A stretch of 64,000 nucleotides of DNA from Candidatus Pantoea haifensis (GCA_018842655.1 JAGTWN010000004.1:186001-250000); one strand, 5' to 3'; shown: positions 49,620 through 59,737, counted from the stretch's first letter. The notes: a model not told the origin generated them from the sequence alone. Program-made: numbers and translations.

Positions 49620-52220
49620 CAGACGCGAGTGCTTTGGGAGGGCAACTGCATTTTCACGTTTTCTGCTGCCCGTTTACCGGCGAGAAAAGCGTGGTCAGAA
49701 TTGTAATATTCCCACTCGCTGTAGCGGCCAGACAGGTGAATATCCTGAGCTAACAACCACTGGCGAATCAGTGTCACATTTGCCGTACGGGCGTGATCGT
49801 ATACCACGTACGCATAGGGCATATCGACCTGAGTAGCCGAGATAATCGTGTCTTCAGGGCGGATCATACCCACCTTGATACAATCTTCGCGACAGCGTTC
49901 AATTAACGCATCGCCTTGCAGCGGCAGCGGCTTATCTTTGCTGTAGGTCATTTCACAGGTCAGGCCAAATCCGCCGGGCGCATTACAATGCGGGCTGGCG
50001 TTGCCCTGCACAAAGATACGGTGGAACAGCGTATCGCCTGGATAGTAAATCCAGTGCTTCTCGGTCAGGTTGGTACGATCAATACCCAGGTTCACACAGC
50101 GCACAGAGACGTAACGCAACTTTTTGGCGGCCAGCTGTATGTTTTCTGGCACTTCATCGCCCATCAGTTTGATCAGCTCCGGCAGCGGCATCGTGCTAAT
50201 CAACTGTTCATAGCGATAGTGGCGACCATCTGCCAGCGTGGCGATATGCGCCTGAGGCAGAATTTTCACCAGTTTAGCGTTGGTCTCAAGCGTACATTTT
50301 AAATGAGGCAAAAAGCCTGACATCAGTGCCTGGAAACCACCGCGCAGGGGGTAACCAAAGCGGGCATTGGGACCGACCGGTTTAGCCAGTGGTTGCAGTG
50401 CGCCATCAATGATTTGCGCCAGATCGGGCAAAGGTACCCGGCCTCCAAGCCAGGAGGTTTCCATCTCAGACAGCGGCACTTTCCACAGCTTTTTGTTGTA
50501 GGGCAGGGCGAAATGCCGGGCAATACCTTTTCCCCAGGTACGCATAATAAACTGCTCGAAATCCTCTGTTTTTTCTTCGCTGTCAAGTGCGTTGATATCG
50601 CCATCGGGTATCGCGCCATCGGCACAGCAATCCCGGCGCTGGCGTGCTACACCAAGCGGCAGGGTACGCGCTTCGGTTTCGCCGTAGCGCGCATCAATCG
50701 CACCAAGAATGCACTCTTTTACCACCTCGGCGGGTAAACCATACAGGGAAGACTGGAAAGGATAGCGCGTGTAAACGCCGTCGTTATAGACCCAGGCTTC
50801 ACGCTCCTGCCAGTGCAGGTTATCGCCCAGCAGCATGTCATAAAGTTGCAGGACGTAAGGGTCCTGCGAAAACATGATGTGCCCGGCGTAATCGAAGGTA
50901 AAACCGTTATCTTCGATGGAGCGACACCAGCCGCCAGGTGTGGCATTTTTTCTAATACCACAGCCCCTCGCCATAGTGATAACCCGCACTCAGTCCGGTC
51001 GGACCGGCACCGATAATCAAACACGGCACGGTTTCAGCTTCTTCGGTCGCAGAGGTTAACCAGGTCACCGCCGGGGTGATTTCAGCTGGTTCACCGTTGC
51101 GCTGGGCGGCGTCGTTTTCAGATATCAGCGCCTGTTGCATGAGCGTATGGATGCGCTCAACGGTGCTGTTCCATGAGGTTGCGGCTACTTTCTTCTGCAT
51201 TTTTTCAGCCAGAGCGGCCCGTTCAGTGGGGCTTAAGCGTAAAGCCTCTTCACAGGCCTGAATAAACGCTTCCGGCGAGCGCGCCACCGCCACCAGATCG
51301 GCATAATGACGTTCAACATCAATAATCGCAGTACTGACAATCGGCAGCTGCGCCGCCATATATTCCAGCACCTTCGTCGGCGAAATGTAGCGCGTGGAGG
51401 CATTGAGCGCGAAAGGCATCAGGCAGACATCCCAGCCGGCAAGAAACTGCGGCAGAGCCTGGTAAGGTTGCTGGCCTAACCAGTGAATATTCTGGCGCTG
51501 CGGTAAGCTGGCAGGATCAATTTTTACTACCGGGCCAACCATAATAATTTGCCATTCAGGATGGCTGTCGGCCAGGGCGGCAATCAACGGCAGGTCGATA
51601 CGTTCATCCAGCACACCGTAATAGCCCAGGCGCAGCGGCGGAAGAGTATCCTGCAAGGGATGATGATTATTACGATCCAGCGCCTGTTCAAAATGAATAG
51701 CATCCACGCTGCTGGGGAAGCAGTGCACCTGCGGATGTTTACTCTTTTTCGCTTCGTACAGGCTGGTCCCACCGGTAAAGACCAGGTCGGCCCGCGTCAG
51801 CAGAGCGGATTCACGCTGCTGTAACTGGCGCGGCGCCTGATGGAACGCAGACAGCTCATCCATACAGTCATAGATCACCAGGCCTGGCTTAAAGGGTGTT
51901 AACAGAGGCAGTGCCATCGGGGTATAAAACCACACCAGCGGGCGTTCATCTTCTTCGACCAGTGCGGCGAGCAGAAGCTGAAGTGATGCAATCTGGCTGT
52001 CATGAAATCCCGGGGCGTCGATATCAGTATGCGGCTGAATTACCGTGATGTTTGCCGCAGGCGAACTTTCGATCAATCCTGGTGGCCCCGCCTGAAACAG
52101 CGGCTCTTCAATAAATAAAATTCGGTAATGCTGGGCCAGACGCGTCAGTAAATGTTGTGGGCGTTGGAAAACAAATCCCCAGCGTAAATGGCTAAATACG
52201 ATTAATGTAGGTTGCTTCAT
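49619..52220 (-). CDS. Fused glycosyltransferase and UDP-galactopyranose-mutase-like flavoprotein (two assembly frameshifts)
   Basis: One polypeptide of about 867 residues after repair. Residues 1-370 are a GT-B glycosyltransferase (VFSHLRWGFVFQRPQHLLTR; PTKVLEYMAAQLPIVSTAII). Then comes an acidic linker and a FAD domain starting CLIIGAGPTGLSAGYHYGEG and continuing VVLEKNATPGGWCRSIEDNG with the UGM/protoporphyrinogen-oxidase-like fold (FALPYNKKLWKVPLSEMETS). The start ATG 52220 has CAGGAG six bases upstream. Breaks at 50964-50967 (C-run) and 50946-50951 (T-run) are each one base short and lie inside the FAD entry motif. It probably builds a surface glycan with the upstream GH1-like gene. Product and localisation are unknown. 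Confidence 0.78.
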
Positions 52221-53394
52221 GTTGTTCTCCTGATCGGGCCGCCTGGATAAGATGAGAGTCTGGAAGTGCTGTAATGATTGCTGCGTTTGGCGTAGCGCGC
52301 GGGCATAAGGCTGTTGCAACTGACGGGCAAAGGGATCCGGTCCCAGCCGATCCAGATCCCAAAGCCCACTGCGAGCCCAAAAAGAGGGATCCTCCCACAG
52401 TGGGCGGTCGATAATGGGGTAAAGACAGATGCCGAGTATCTCGACACCGGCTAACTGTGCCTGAGCAACCTCTGCACCCACTTCTGTTATCCAGGCGCCG
52501 CGACCGCTGCCAACATGGCTGGTCTCTGCCACCAGCAGTGGTCGTTGGTAGCGTTGATAAACGGTCTCCAGCATCTCGTGCATGGGGATCCGTTGCGCAT
52601 CGGCCAGGTGCCAGAACAGACGACGGTTAGTGGTCATTTCCCACTGATTATCGTGGTAGTAGTTCACGCCAAGCAGATCGAGATAATGCGGCGCACCGCC
52701 TAATTCAGGCGCGACCCGACCTGCCAGCATATCCCAGGCCTGATACTGGGCCTCGCATAACATTGCCGTCTCCTGTCGGCAGCTATCGCTATCCTGATCG
52801 GGCACGATGTGAATCAGCGGATCGCAATGCATAATGCGTGCGCGGGGATCGGCCTGCCAGATGGCGTCACAGGCGGCCAGTGTGGCACGCACCAGCTGTC
52901 GTTTAGCGGCATCCGCGAGTACTTCTTCCGGCATATCGGGGCGGGAAAACAATCCCACTGATATGCCCCAGCTGAGAAAAGAGATCTCGTTCATGGGGGA
53001 ATAGACCGGGGCTTCGTCATACCAGGGCGCCAGAAAACGCGCCAGTTCGCCGCAAAAGGTGGCGAAACGGGAAACAAATTCATCAGAAAACAGATCGATG
53101 TCGGTGGGCCAGCCGTAATGACAAAGGGTCCAGCTCAACTGAATGCCGTGCTGTTTCGCCAGCCTGCATGCGCAGGGCAACGGAAGAGAAATCATAGCTG
53201 TCATCGCGTTCACATAAGCGCCAGCCAACGCTTTCACGCGCGGTATGAATAGTAAACTGTTTGAGCGCAGCGTAATCTTCATTGCATCGGGTCAGATGCG
53301 CATTAATCTCGTACATCGACAGGGGTTCACCCTGAGTATTAATATGATCGGCCCCTTCATAACCGGCCTGCCAAAAGCTGAAAAATGGCGTCAT
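52221..53394 (-). CDS. Family 1 glycoside-hydrolase-like protein (frame change near 53160)
   Basis: GH1-like TIM-barrel protein: QAGYEGADHINTQGEPLSMY near the start, HGIQLSWTLCHYGWPTDIDL, the acid/base NE motif in VYSPMNEISFLSWGI, and a nucleophile-like Glu in RPLLVAETSHVG. The start is ATG 53394. A frame change near 53160, between SYDFSSVALRMQA and LAKQHGIQLSW, is not a simple homopolymer case. No stop codon separates this frame from the next gene at 52220: translation would run into MKQPTLIVFSH unless a base is missing near the C-terminus. Length is about 390 residues. The substrate is unknown. Confidence 0.68.
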
Positions 53395-53964
53395 CTCTTC
53401 CCCTCTGCTGAAAAAAGCAAAAGCAACCGTTGAGTCGGCTATGTGCGTCAGATGAAAAGCAATGCAAAGCTGAGGCCTGGCCTTTTGAGGTGATCAGGCG
53501 ATCCGTGCTAAAAGCGATGATCGCTCAGCCGAAGGATGAGGATGCTCGCAGGCGTGAGGGATAGCGCGGTGAGGTATTAACGCTATCGGGGTGTTGAATT
53601 TTAATGACTTCTCTGGCTCGCCGTTGGCGACTGGAAGCCTTACTGGAAAGTATAGGTAAAGGGGGGATAGCACAAGGTATTGAAGTAAAAAGAAAAAGCA
53701 AAGCGGCAATTTAATTCCAGTCAATTTCAGGAAAAGCCTTTGTAAACAATAAAATTAGGGCAGTAAGCGAATCGCGGCTTTTGCAGGCAGGGGCAGAGGT
53801 CTTTCATCTTTTCGGCGGGGCTTTTATACCCTGCATGGGATAACGGAACCGTCAGACTTTTGCAACTTGCGACAGGCTTTATTATTGTAGGATTCGATAA
53901 TTAGCAATCAAAAGAAGCGACGGATGAACCGCTCAGGCTTCTGGCTTCAAGGACGTTTACCAAC
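53395..53964. other. 570-bp gene-poor interval upstream of the glycan unit and the DUF421 gene
   Basis: This interval separates the divergent GH1-like gene and the DUF421 gene and should hold both promoters. The only candidate coding stretch is a 36-codon frame at 53604-53714 (MTSLARRWRLEALLESIGKG...), basic and without a clear ribosome site; I do not call it a gene. The rest shows no tRNA, repeat array or recognised riboswitch. Confidence 0.4.
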
Positions 53965-54657
53965 ATGTTCTCATTCGACTGGCATCGATTTTTACTCAAT
54001 GACCAACCGGCAACCTTTCTGTTTGAAGTTATCGTCCGGGTACTGCTTGCTTACATTGTGGTATTCACTTTTTTAAAAATATCGGGCAGACGCGGGATCC
54101 GTCAGCTTTCCCTGTTTGAGTTGGTCGTTATTCTGACGCTGGGCTCAGCGTCCGGTGATGTGACTTTCTATGATGATGTGCCGGTGCTGCCGGTGATTAT
54201 GGTGTTTATCGTGCTGCTGAGTTTGTATCGCTTTACCACCTACCTGACGGCGCGCAGTGCCCGCGTATCAAAGTGGATCCAGGGCAACGTGATTACGCTT
54301 ATTCAGGACGGGCTGTATGAGCTTCAGAGCCTGGACAATCTAAACATTTCTGAAGATGAGTTTTTCATGGAGCTGCGACAAGAGGGCGTTGAGCATCTCG
54401 GTCAGGTGCGGCTGGCACTGATTGAAGTTGATGGTCAGTTGAGCCTCTATTTCTTTAATGATGACGAGATGCGGGCGGGACTCAGCGTGTTACCACCGGC
54501 GCATCGGCAGGATTTTACTCAGGTGCCGAAAACCGGCCTCTATGCCTGTACCCACTGCGGTCAGACAGAGGAGATCGCGGCGCAGCAGCGTAAGGTTTGC
54601 CCACGCTGCACCGCACAATTATGGTCTGCTGCGCTGAATACGCGTCGGCTGCATTAA
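53965..54657 (+). CDS. DUF421 membrane protein with C-terminal zinc ribbon
   Basis: A YetF/YcaP-type protein of 230 residues. Three N-terminal helices (FLFEVIVRVLLAYIVVFTFL; VIMVFIVLLSLYRFTTYLTA) include the DUF421 signature KISGRRGIRQLSLFELVVIL with LGSASGDVTF, and a cytosolic domain follows (LIQDGLYELQSLDNLNISED, MELRQEGVEHLGQVRLALIE). The last 40 residues contain CTHCGQ...CPRC, a four-Cys zinc ribbon. DUF421 proteins relate to spore and membrane integrity in Bacillus; function here is unknown. Confidence 0.85.
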   Translation: MFSFDWHRFLLNDQPATFLFEVIVRVLLAYIVVFTFLKISGRRGIRQLSLFELVVILTLGSASGDVTFYDDVPVLPVIMVFIVLLSLYRFTTYLTARSARVSKWIQGNVITLIQDGLYELQSLDNLNISEDEFFMELRQEGVEHLGQVRLALIEVDGQLSLYFFNDDEMRAGLSVLPPAHRQDFTQVPKTGLYACTHCGQTEEIAAQQRKVCPRCTAQLWSAALNTRRLH

Positions 54658-54684
54658 CGCTTCACGGGATAATCTGAATGGAAA

Positions 54685-54709
54685 GGGCGACAGTGGCAGG
54701 CTGTCGCCC
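54685..54709. terminator. Stem-loop between convergent DUF421 and alcohol dehydrogenase genes
   Basis: Perfect 9-bp stem GGGCGACAG/CTGTCGCCC with a seven-base loop and no T-tract. Confidence 0.55.
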
Positions 54710-54716
54710 CACCGCT

Positions 54717-55909
54717 TTACAGCGTGGCTTGTGTGGCTCCCATGCCCGGTACCAAAATAACTTTGCGGCAATCCTCTTTGCGTTTCTCAAAAATTTCATA
54801 ACCCCGTGCAGCATCTTCCAGCGGCATGTGATGCGTCACGATCTCTTCCGGCGTCAGTAAGCCTTGCTCAATCAGTTTCAGCAGCTCAGGCAGGTAAGCG
54901 TGAACATGGGTCTGCCCCATTTTAAATGTGAGCCCTTTATCGAAGGCATCACCAAACAAAAAGCCGTGAATAAAGCCAGCATACACGCCCGGCACGCTGA
55001 CAATACCGCCACGTCGGACCGCGGCGATACACTGGCGCAGTGCTTTGCCGCTGCTGCCTTCCAGTTTCAGATTACTGAGTACGGTTTCAGTGAGGCTGCC
55101 TTTGGCCTCAAAGCCAATCGCATCGATTACCGCATCCACACCGCGACGCCCTTCGCTGTGATCAATAATCCAGCCAGCGGGATCGTCAATCTTGTCGAAA
55201 TTAATCGGGATCGCGCCGTAACGATCGCGCGCAAACGCCAGACGATAATCGTTGTGATCGATCATGTAAATTTGCTCAGCGCCCAGAAAACGGGCGCAGG
55301 CGGCGCTCAGTAAACCGACCGGCCCGGCGCCAAATATGGCCACGCTTGAACCTTGTTTTATTTCGGCGTTTTTCACCGCCTGCCACGCTGTTGGTAAAAT
55401 ATCGGTAAGAAACAGCACTTTTTCATCAGGCAGGGTCAGCGGGACTTTGAACGGGCCGACATTGGCTTTTGGCACACGCACATATTCCGCTTGTCCGCCC
55501 GGCACGCCGCCATAAAGTTTGCTGTAGCCAAACAGCGCGGCAGGCGGGGTAATATTTTTGCGGTTTAATATCGCGCCTCTTCCGCTGTTGGTATTTTCGC
55601 AGGCTGCATACTGGCTCAGATGACAAAAAAGCAGTCGCCACAGGCGATCACAAAGGGAATGACCACACGATCGCCTTTGGCGACAGCCGTAACGGCGCTG
55701 CCGGTTTCGACCACTTCACCCATGAACTCATGACCAAAAATATCGCCATGGCCGGTTCCCGGTATTTTTCCGCGATACAGGTGTAAATCGGATCCGCAAA
55801 TTGCCGTCGCGGTGACGCGCAGAATGATGTCATCATCTGCTTCAATGCTGGGATCGGGCACGTTATCAACGCTGACTTTATGTGGGCCGTGATAAGTTAA
55901 CGCTTTCAT
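54717..55909 (-). CDS. Zinc-dependent alcohol dehydrogenase, FdhA-like (frameshifted in assembly)
   Basis: Medium-chain dehydrogenase resembling glutathione-independent formaldehyde dehydrogenase. ATG 55909 begins [20 protein letters not shown]; catalytic zinc ligands lie in [13 protein letters not shown] and GHEFMGEVV, the structural-zinc loop in [17 protein letters not shown] after repair, and the NAD site in [21 protein letters not shown]-run 55625-55630 (T on the coding strand) is one base short. Full length is about 397 residues. Likely role: oxidation of formaldehyde or other short aldehydes and alcohols; exact substrate unknown. Confidence 0.87.
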
Positions 55910-56126
55910 CTGTTCGACTCCTTTGATCAGTGAATTGCCGTGTTGTAAAGGCATTTAAAGGTCGGCGGCAATTTCGGGGCAAGTAGAGGCATAAAAATGT
56001 GGGAAAAGGATTTCCGGTTTTTGCGACCTGCAGTGAAGTGTAGCCAGTTGAGGTTAAGTAAGCAGAGCGGCTGCGTTGAAGCCGCTTAAATGGACGGCAA
56101 GGCACTGGCTGAGGAAAACGGAAGAT

Positions 56127-56678
56127 TCAGGTGGATAAGATGTCTGCCTGATGCCAGCCGAGCGCATTCACAATGGCGCGGCGATAGGCGGTATCGATCT
56201 GTGGAGGCACCTGTTCAATGTAGCGTCGGGCGTGCTCACGTTTGTCGCCATTGAGCTGCTGAAGGTAGTTGATGACCTCTTCGACGCCGGGAACGCGTCC
56301 TTCAGTTGACGCTATGCGCGCAGGCAGCGCCGTCCAAATCAGCGCATCAATCGCTTTGTGCCGTGCCCACGCTTGCAGTGGCCCGGTCGTAGTATGATCC
56401 ACTAACATGATGCCGACCCCATCCACGCGTTCTGCCGGTATGCCTTCACGTTCGCGTAATGCTTTGCAGGCAACGTCCAGTGAAGCGGTAGCCAGCAATG
56501 CCCAAAATACGTTTACCGGCTCAGCATTGAGACAGAGTGCGGTGGCGACTTCACCACCATCGCTAATGCGGACAAATTCAACCGGCACCGTTGGCCCATC
56601 CGCATACCAGCTTCCTGCGACGGGCAACAGGCCGGGTTTCCAGATCAGCGATCCCCAACCAAGGCAGGCAATTTTCAT
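56127..56678 (-). CDS. Conserved hypothetical protein
   Basis: A 183-residue cytosolic protein starting MKIACLGWGSLIWKPGLLPV. The GWGSLIW opening resembles the nucleating loop of gamma-glutamylcyclotransferase-like folds (YGSLxW), but the rest (RISDGGEVATALCLNAEPVN; EVINYLQQLNGDKREHARRY) does not let me confirm this. ATG 56678 was chosen because upstream in-frame residues are hydrophobic and not preceded by a ribosome site. Neighbours give no functional hint. Confidence 0.65.
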   Translation of the reverse strand: MKIACLGWGSLIWKPGLLPVAGSWYADGPTVPVEFVRISDGGEVATALCLNAEPVNVFWALLATASLDVACKALREREGIPAERVDGVGIMLVDHTTTGPLQAWARHKAIDALIWTALPARIASTEGRVPGVEEVINYLQQLNGDKREHARRYIEQVPPQIDTAYRRAIVNALGWHQADILST

Positions 56679-56921
56679 CCTTCTGTCTCCTGAATATGGT
56701 GAATGAATAACAAACAGTATGATTAAAGCGTAGCTGGCAATGCGAAGCGGTGAAAAAATCACATCTTTTCATCAGTAAGCCTTGCTGCCGTCAGGTGTTG
56801 CATTATTTATCTGTTAATGGTCATTGTTCGCTTATTTTTTGTTCGTGATGCACAGAATGCGCATAAACACCCAGCTTTACTTGAATTGAAAGTGTCAGTT
56901 AGTGTAAAAAGAGCAGGGCGC

Positions 56922-56957
56922 AATCGTTTACGTCTGAGCGAAGTAAACGATTTTTTT
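56922..56957 (+). terminator. Orphan intrinsic terminator upstream of sdaC
   Basis: Stem AATCGTTTAC/GTAAACGATT, 11-base loop, then a T-tract. No plus-strand gene lies upstream. The 450-bp interval 56679-57131 holds this hairpin, a poor promoter-like TTGAAT/TGTAAA pair at 56881-56908, a six-codon frame at 57002, and a strong ribosome site at 57056-57062. It may end a short RNA or act as an sdaC leader attenuator. Confidence 0.65.
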
Positions 56958-57131
56958 ATTTAAGCCGCGTGAAACGCAGAAGCGTTGAAATTTACGTTAA
57001 GATGCGCCCGCGCTGTCGCTAATCAGGTCGTATTTGTCCTCGTCCCGGTAAAGAAGGGGAGGCGGCAAATGGAAGTCAATTTTGCAGCCTGCGTATGCGA
57101 GAGCAGTGACTGCATGTTTTTGGATTACCAG

Positions 57132-58420
57132 ATGAAAACCACTCAAACCGGCACGCTGGGTGCCATTGAGACGCCAGAACAACAAGGCTGGCGTAAAACC
57201 GATACCCTGTGGATGCTGGGATTATATGGCACTGCCATTGGCGCTGGCGTGTTATTCCTGCCGATCAACGCGGGCGTTGGTGGCTTGCTGCCGTTAATCG
57301 TCATGGCAGTTCTCGCCTTTCCCTGACGTTCTTCGCGCATCGTGCCCTGACGCGCTTCGTACTCTCCGGTAAAAATCCCACGGGTGATATCACTGAGGTA
57401 GTAGAAGAGCATTTTGGCGCAGGGGCCGGTAACGTCATTACGCTGCTCTACTTTTTTGCTGTCTATCCCATTTTGCTGATGTACAGCGTGGCCATAACGA
57501 ATACGGTAGAGAGCTTAATCGTTAATCAACTGGGTTTAGTGGCACCGCCGCGAGTGCTGCTGTCGCTGATATTAATCACTGGCATGATGATGATTGTGCG
57601 TTTCGGTGAGCGCGTGATTGTTAAGGCGATGAGCGTACTGGTTTATCCCTTCGTGGCGGTGTTAATGCTGATGGCATGTTATTTAATTCCCCACTGGCAC
57701 GGTGCCGCGCTGCAAACACTTAATCTTCCTGCTTCCGGCGGTAAAGGCTTGTGGATGACGCTGTGGCTGGCGATTCCGGTGATGGTGTTTTCGTTTAATC
57801 ACTCGCCGATTATCTCCTCTTTTGCCGTTGCTAAACGTGAAGAGTATGGAGAGGAGGCCGATAAAAAGTGTTCGCGCATTTTGGCATATTCACACCTGCT
57901 AATGGTGGCAACGGTGATGTTCTTTGTCTTTAGCTGTGTGCTCAGCCTGTCGCCTGACGATCTGCATGCAGCAAAAGCACAAAATATTACGATCCTTTCT
58001 TACCTTGCGAATCATTTCAGGGTGCCGGTCATCGCCTGGCTGGGACCGGTTATCGCTATCGTCGCGATCACCAAATCCTTCCTTGGACACTATTTAGGTG
58101 CTCGCGAAGGGTTTAACGGACTGGTTAATAAGGCGCTGCGCAGTCAGGGCAAAAGCGTTGCGCCGGATAAACTCAACCGTTTAACGTCGCTGTTTATGCT
58201 GCTGACAACCTGGCTGGTAGCAACGCTTGATCCCAATATTCTCAGTATGATTGAGACGCTTGGTGGGCCAGTGATTGCGGTTATTCTGTTCTTAATGCCG
58301 ATGTATGCCATTCACAAAGTTCCGGCAATGCGTCAATACAGTGGCAAACTCAGTAACCTGTTTGTGGTACTGACTGGCCTGGTGGCTATCTCTGCGATTT
58401 TCTTTTCACTGATGCGTTAA
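57132..58420 (+). CDS. sdaC: Serine transporter SdaC (frameshifted in assembly)
   Basis: HAAAP-family proton-coupled serine importer. [20 protein letters not shown] and [20 protein letters not shown] match E. coli SdaC, with 11 helices including [21 protein letters not shown]-run 57321-57323 is one base short; four C gives [20 protein letters not shown]. Full length is about 429 residues. The start is doubtful: ATG 57132 aligns with E. coli but has no good ribosome site, while in-frame ATG 57069 follows GGGGAGG by six bases and would add 21 residues ([20 protein letters not shown]...). The sdaB dehydratase gene is not adjacent. Confidence 0.9.
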
Positions 58421-58424
58421 TTCC

Positions 58425-58462
58425 TACGGTCAGGACGGGCACATCTGTCAGCCCTGACCGTA
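58425..58462 (+). terminator. Stem-loop after sdaC
   Basis: Ten-base stem TACGGTCAGG/CCTGACCGTA with an 18-base loop, no T-tract. Confidence 0.5.
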
Positions 58463-58799
58463 AGCCTGCCAGATTTTCATTTCCCCGCCTCACTTTCCTG
58501 ATTCTTTTGTTAAGCATAAGAATAAATTTTCCTTAACTCACTTTTCAGGTAAGAAAATAAACGGCTCAGGCAGGCAAAAAAACAGACAGGCTAAAACGGT
58601 AAAGAAAAAGTCCACCGCGAAGCGGTAGCAACCTGAGTTGATATATATCTGGCTGCAGGGGCGTTATTTTTTTACGGATCTGGTCAGAGCACAGACCTAT
58701 TTTGGCTTTTTCTGTGATTTTTATTTTGTCCTTATTCCTGATTTTTTCTGCTGCACAAAAAGGTTATTTTAACAACGCGCAAGATATGAAAACTTTTTT

Positions 58800-58970
58800 A
58801 CTTAATGTGATATTTTTTCATCCAACAGGGGAGACACAAGTGTTATTCTTTATGCGCAACGCTAGTGATGTGGTGTTGTGTGCTTCAGTTTTCCCTTGAT
58901 TTCATTAAGGGTTTTACCCCGTCAGGTTGGTATGGATAGTTAATCCCCGATCGTTATCGATCGGGTTTTT
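58800..58970 (+). ncRNA. Candidate small RNA ending in a strong terminator
   Basis: In the 874-bp gap after sdaC, plus-strand DNA contains a G/U-rich tract GTGATGTGGTGTTGTGTGC (58866-58884), a hairpin CCCTT...AAGGG (58893-58911), and an intrinsic terminator CCCGATCG/CGATCGGG-TTTTT (58946-58970). This order resembles Hfq-dependent regulators such as GcvB, whose G/U-rich region R1 pairs with C/A-rich leaders. No convincing promoter was located, so the 5' end is arbitrary. A short TTG-initiated hydrophobic frame (58702-58899) overlaps and is the alternative explanation. The rest of the gap is AT-rich without other signals. Confidence 0.35.
58946..58970 (+). terminator. Intrinsic terminator without an assigned gene
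   Basis: Eight-base stem CCCGATCG/CGATCGGG, loop TTAT, then TTTTTATTTT. It is the best evidence that something on the plus strand is transcribed after sdaC. Confidence 0.82.
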
Positions 58971-59294
58971 ATTTTCCGTCTTTTTCTACATTATTCAATT
59001 TCCTTTTATTCTGTCATTACGGTTATAAATAGCTGGGTTATCTTTTTCATCGGTATTTGATCAGAAAAATCCCAATCACTGCGCTCTATTTTTCCTGCAT
59101 GTCTTTGCCAGCGGTAATAAATGCTCTGAACCATGCTATGTCAGAGATTATGAAAATTGTTAAGAAAGCGATAAGCATGCGTAATAGTGTGTAAGTTACC
59201 GTTCTTTAAGACTTTTGGAGATGCTGAATACCCCCATATGGATAATAGTGTTTTCAACGGCGCTTCATCAGCCGTTACCATTGGAGGTCGTACC

Positions 59295-59704
59295 ATGAAA
59301 AAAACAACATTAACGCTTATTGCGTCACTTTTAACATGCAGCACACTTTTTTCAGCCGCGAGCCGGGCTGATGGTCCAGGCGATCATCAGGGTCAGCAGT
59401 GGGAGCGTCATGGCGGCGGTGATCGTCATGATGACCATGGCCGTGGGCCTGATCACGGCGGTTCGCGCGGCGATCACCGCAACGATCATGACCATTTTGC
59501 CTGGAACGGCCATGATTTTCGTCGTGGTCACGCGGTGCCACATGAATATCGTGGCGACCGCTATCGCGTAGATGACTGGCATGACCGGGGCTTACGTGAA
59601 CCCCTCGCGGTGAACACTGGGCTTATATCGACGGTAATTACGTATTAATTGCAGCAGCGACCGGCGTTATCACATCATTGATCCTGGGCAACGCTTTGCA
59701 TTAA
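59295..59704 (+). CDS. RcnB-family periplasmic His-rich protein (frameshifted in assembly)
   Basis: Exported protein with signal peptide MKKTTLTLIASLLTCSTLFS, a middle region very rich in His, Asp, Gly and Arg (RHGGGDRHDDHGRGPDHGGS), and a C-terminal RcnB domain (HEYRGDRYRVDDWHDRGLRE and, after repair, GEHWAYIDGNYVLIAAATGV). C-run 59601-59604 is one base short; the repaired stop is 59702-59704 and length about 136. RcnB adjusts nickel/cobalt efflux in E. coli; no rcnA or rcnR gene is nearby, so a broader metal or envelope role is possible. Confidence 0.82.
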
Positions 59705-59711
59705 TTTCCCA

Positions 59712-59737
59712 CCGGATGGTGTCAGCCATCCGGGTTT
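59712..59737 (+). terminator. Intrinsic terminator of the RcnB-like gene
   Basis: Stem CCGGATGG/CCATCCGG, loop TGTCAG, then GTTTCTC. Confidence 0.72.

Noticed and set aside
53494-53724. 76-codon minus-strand frame upstream of the glycan unit
   Set aside because: It has no ribosome site and an unconvincing composition in its second half; it looks like chance in a non-coding gap.
58702-58899. 65-codon hydrophobic frame after sdaC
   Set aside because: It starts with TTG, has no ribosome site, lies in AT-rich DNA, and overlaps the candidate RNA; kept only as an alternative explanation.
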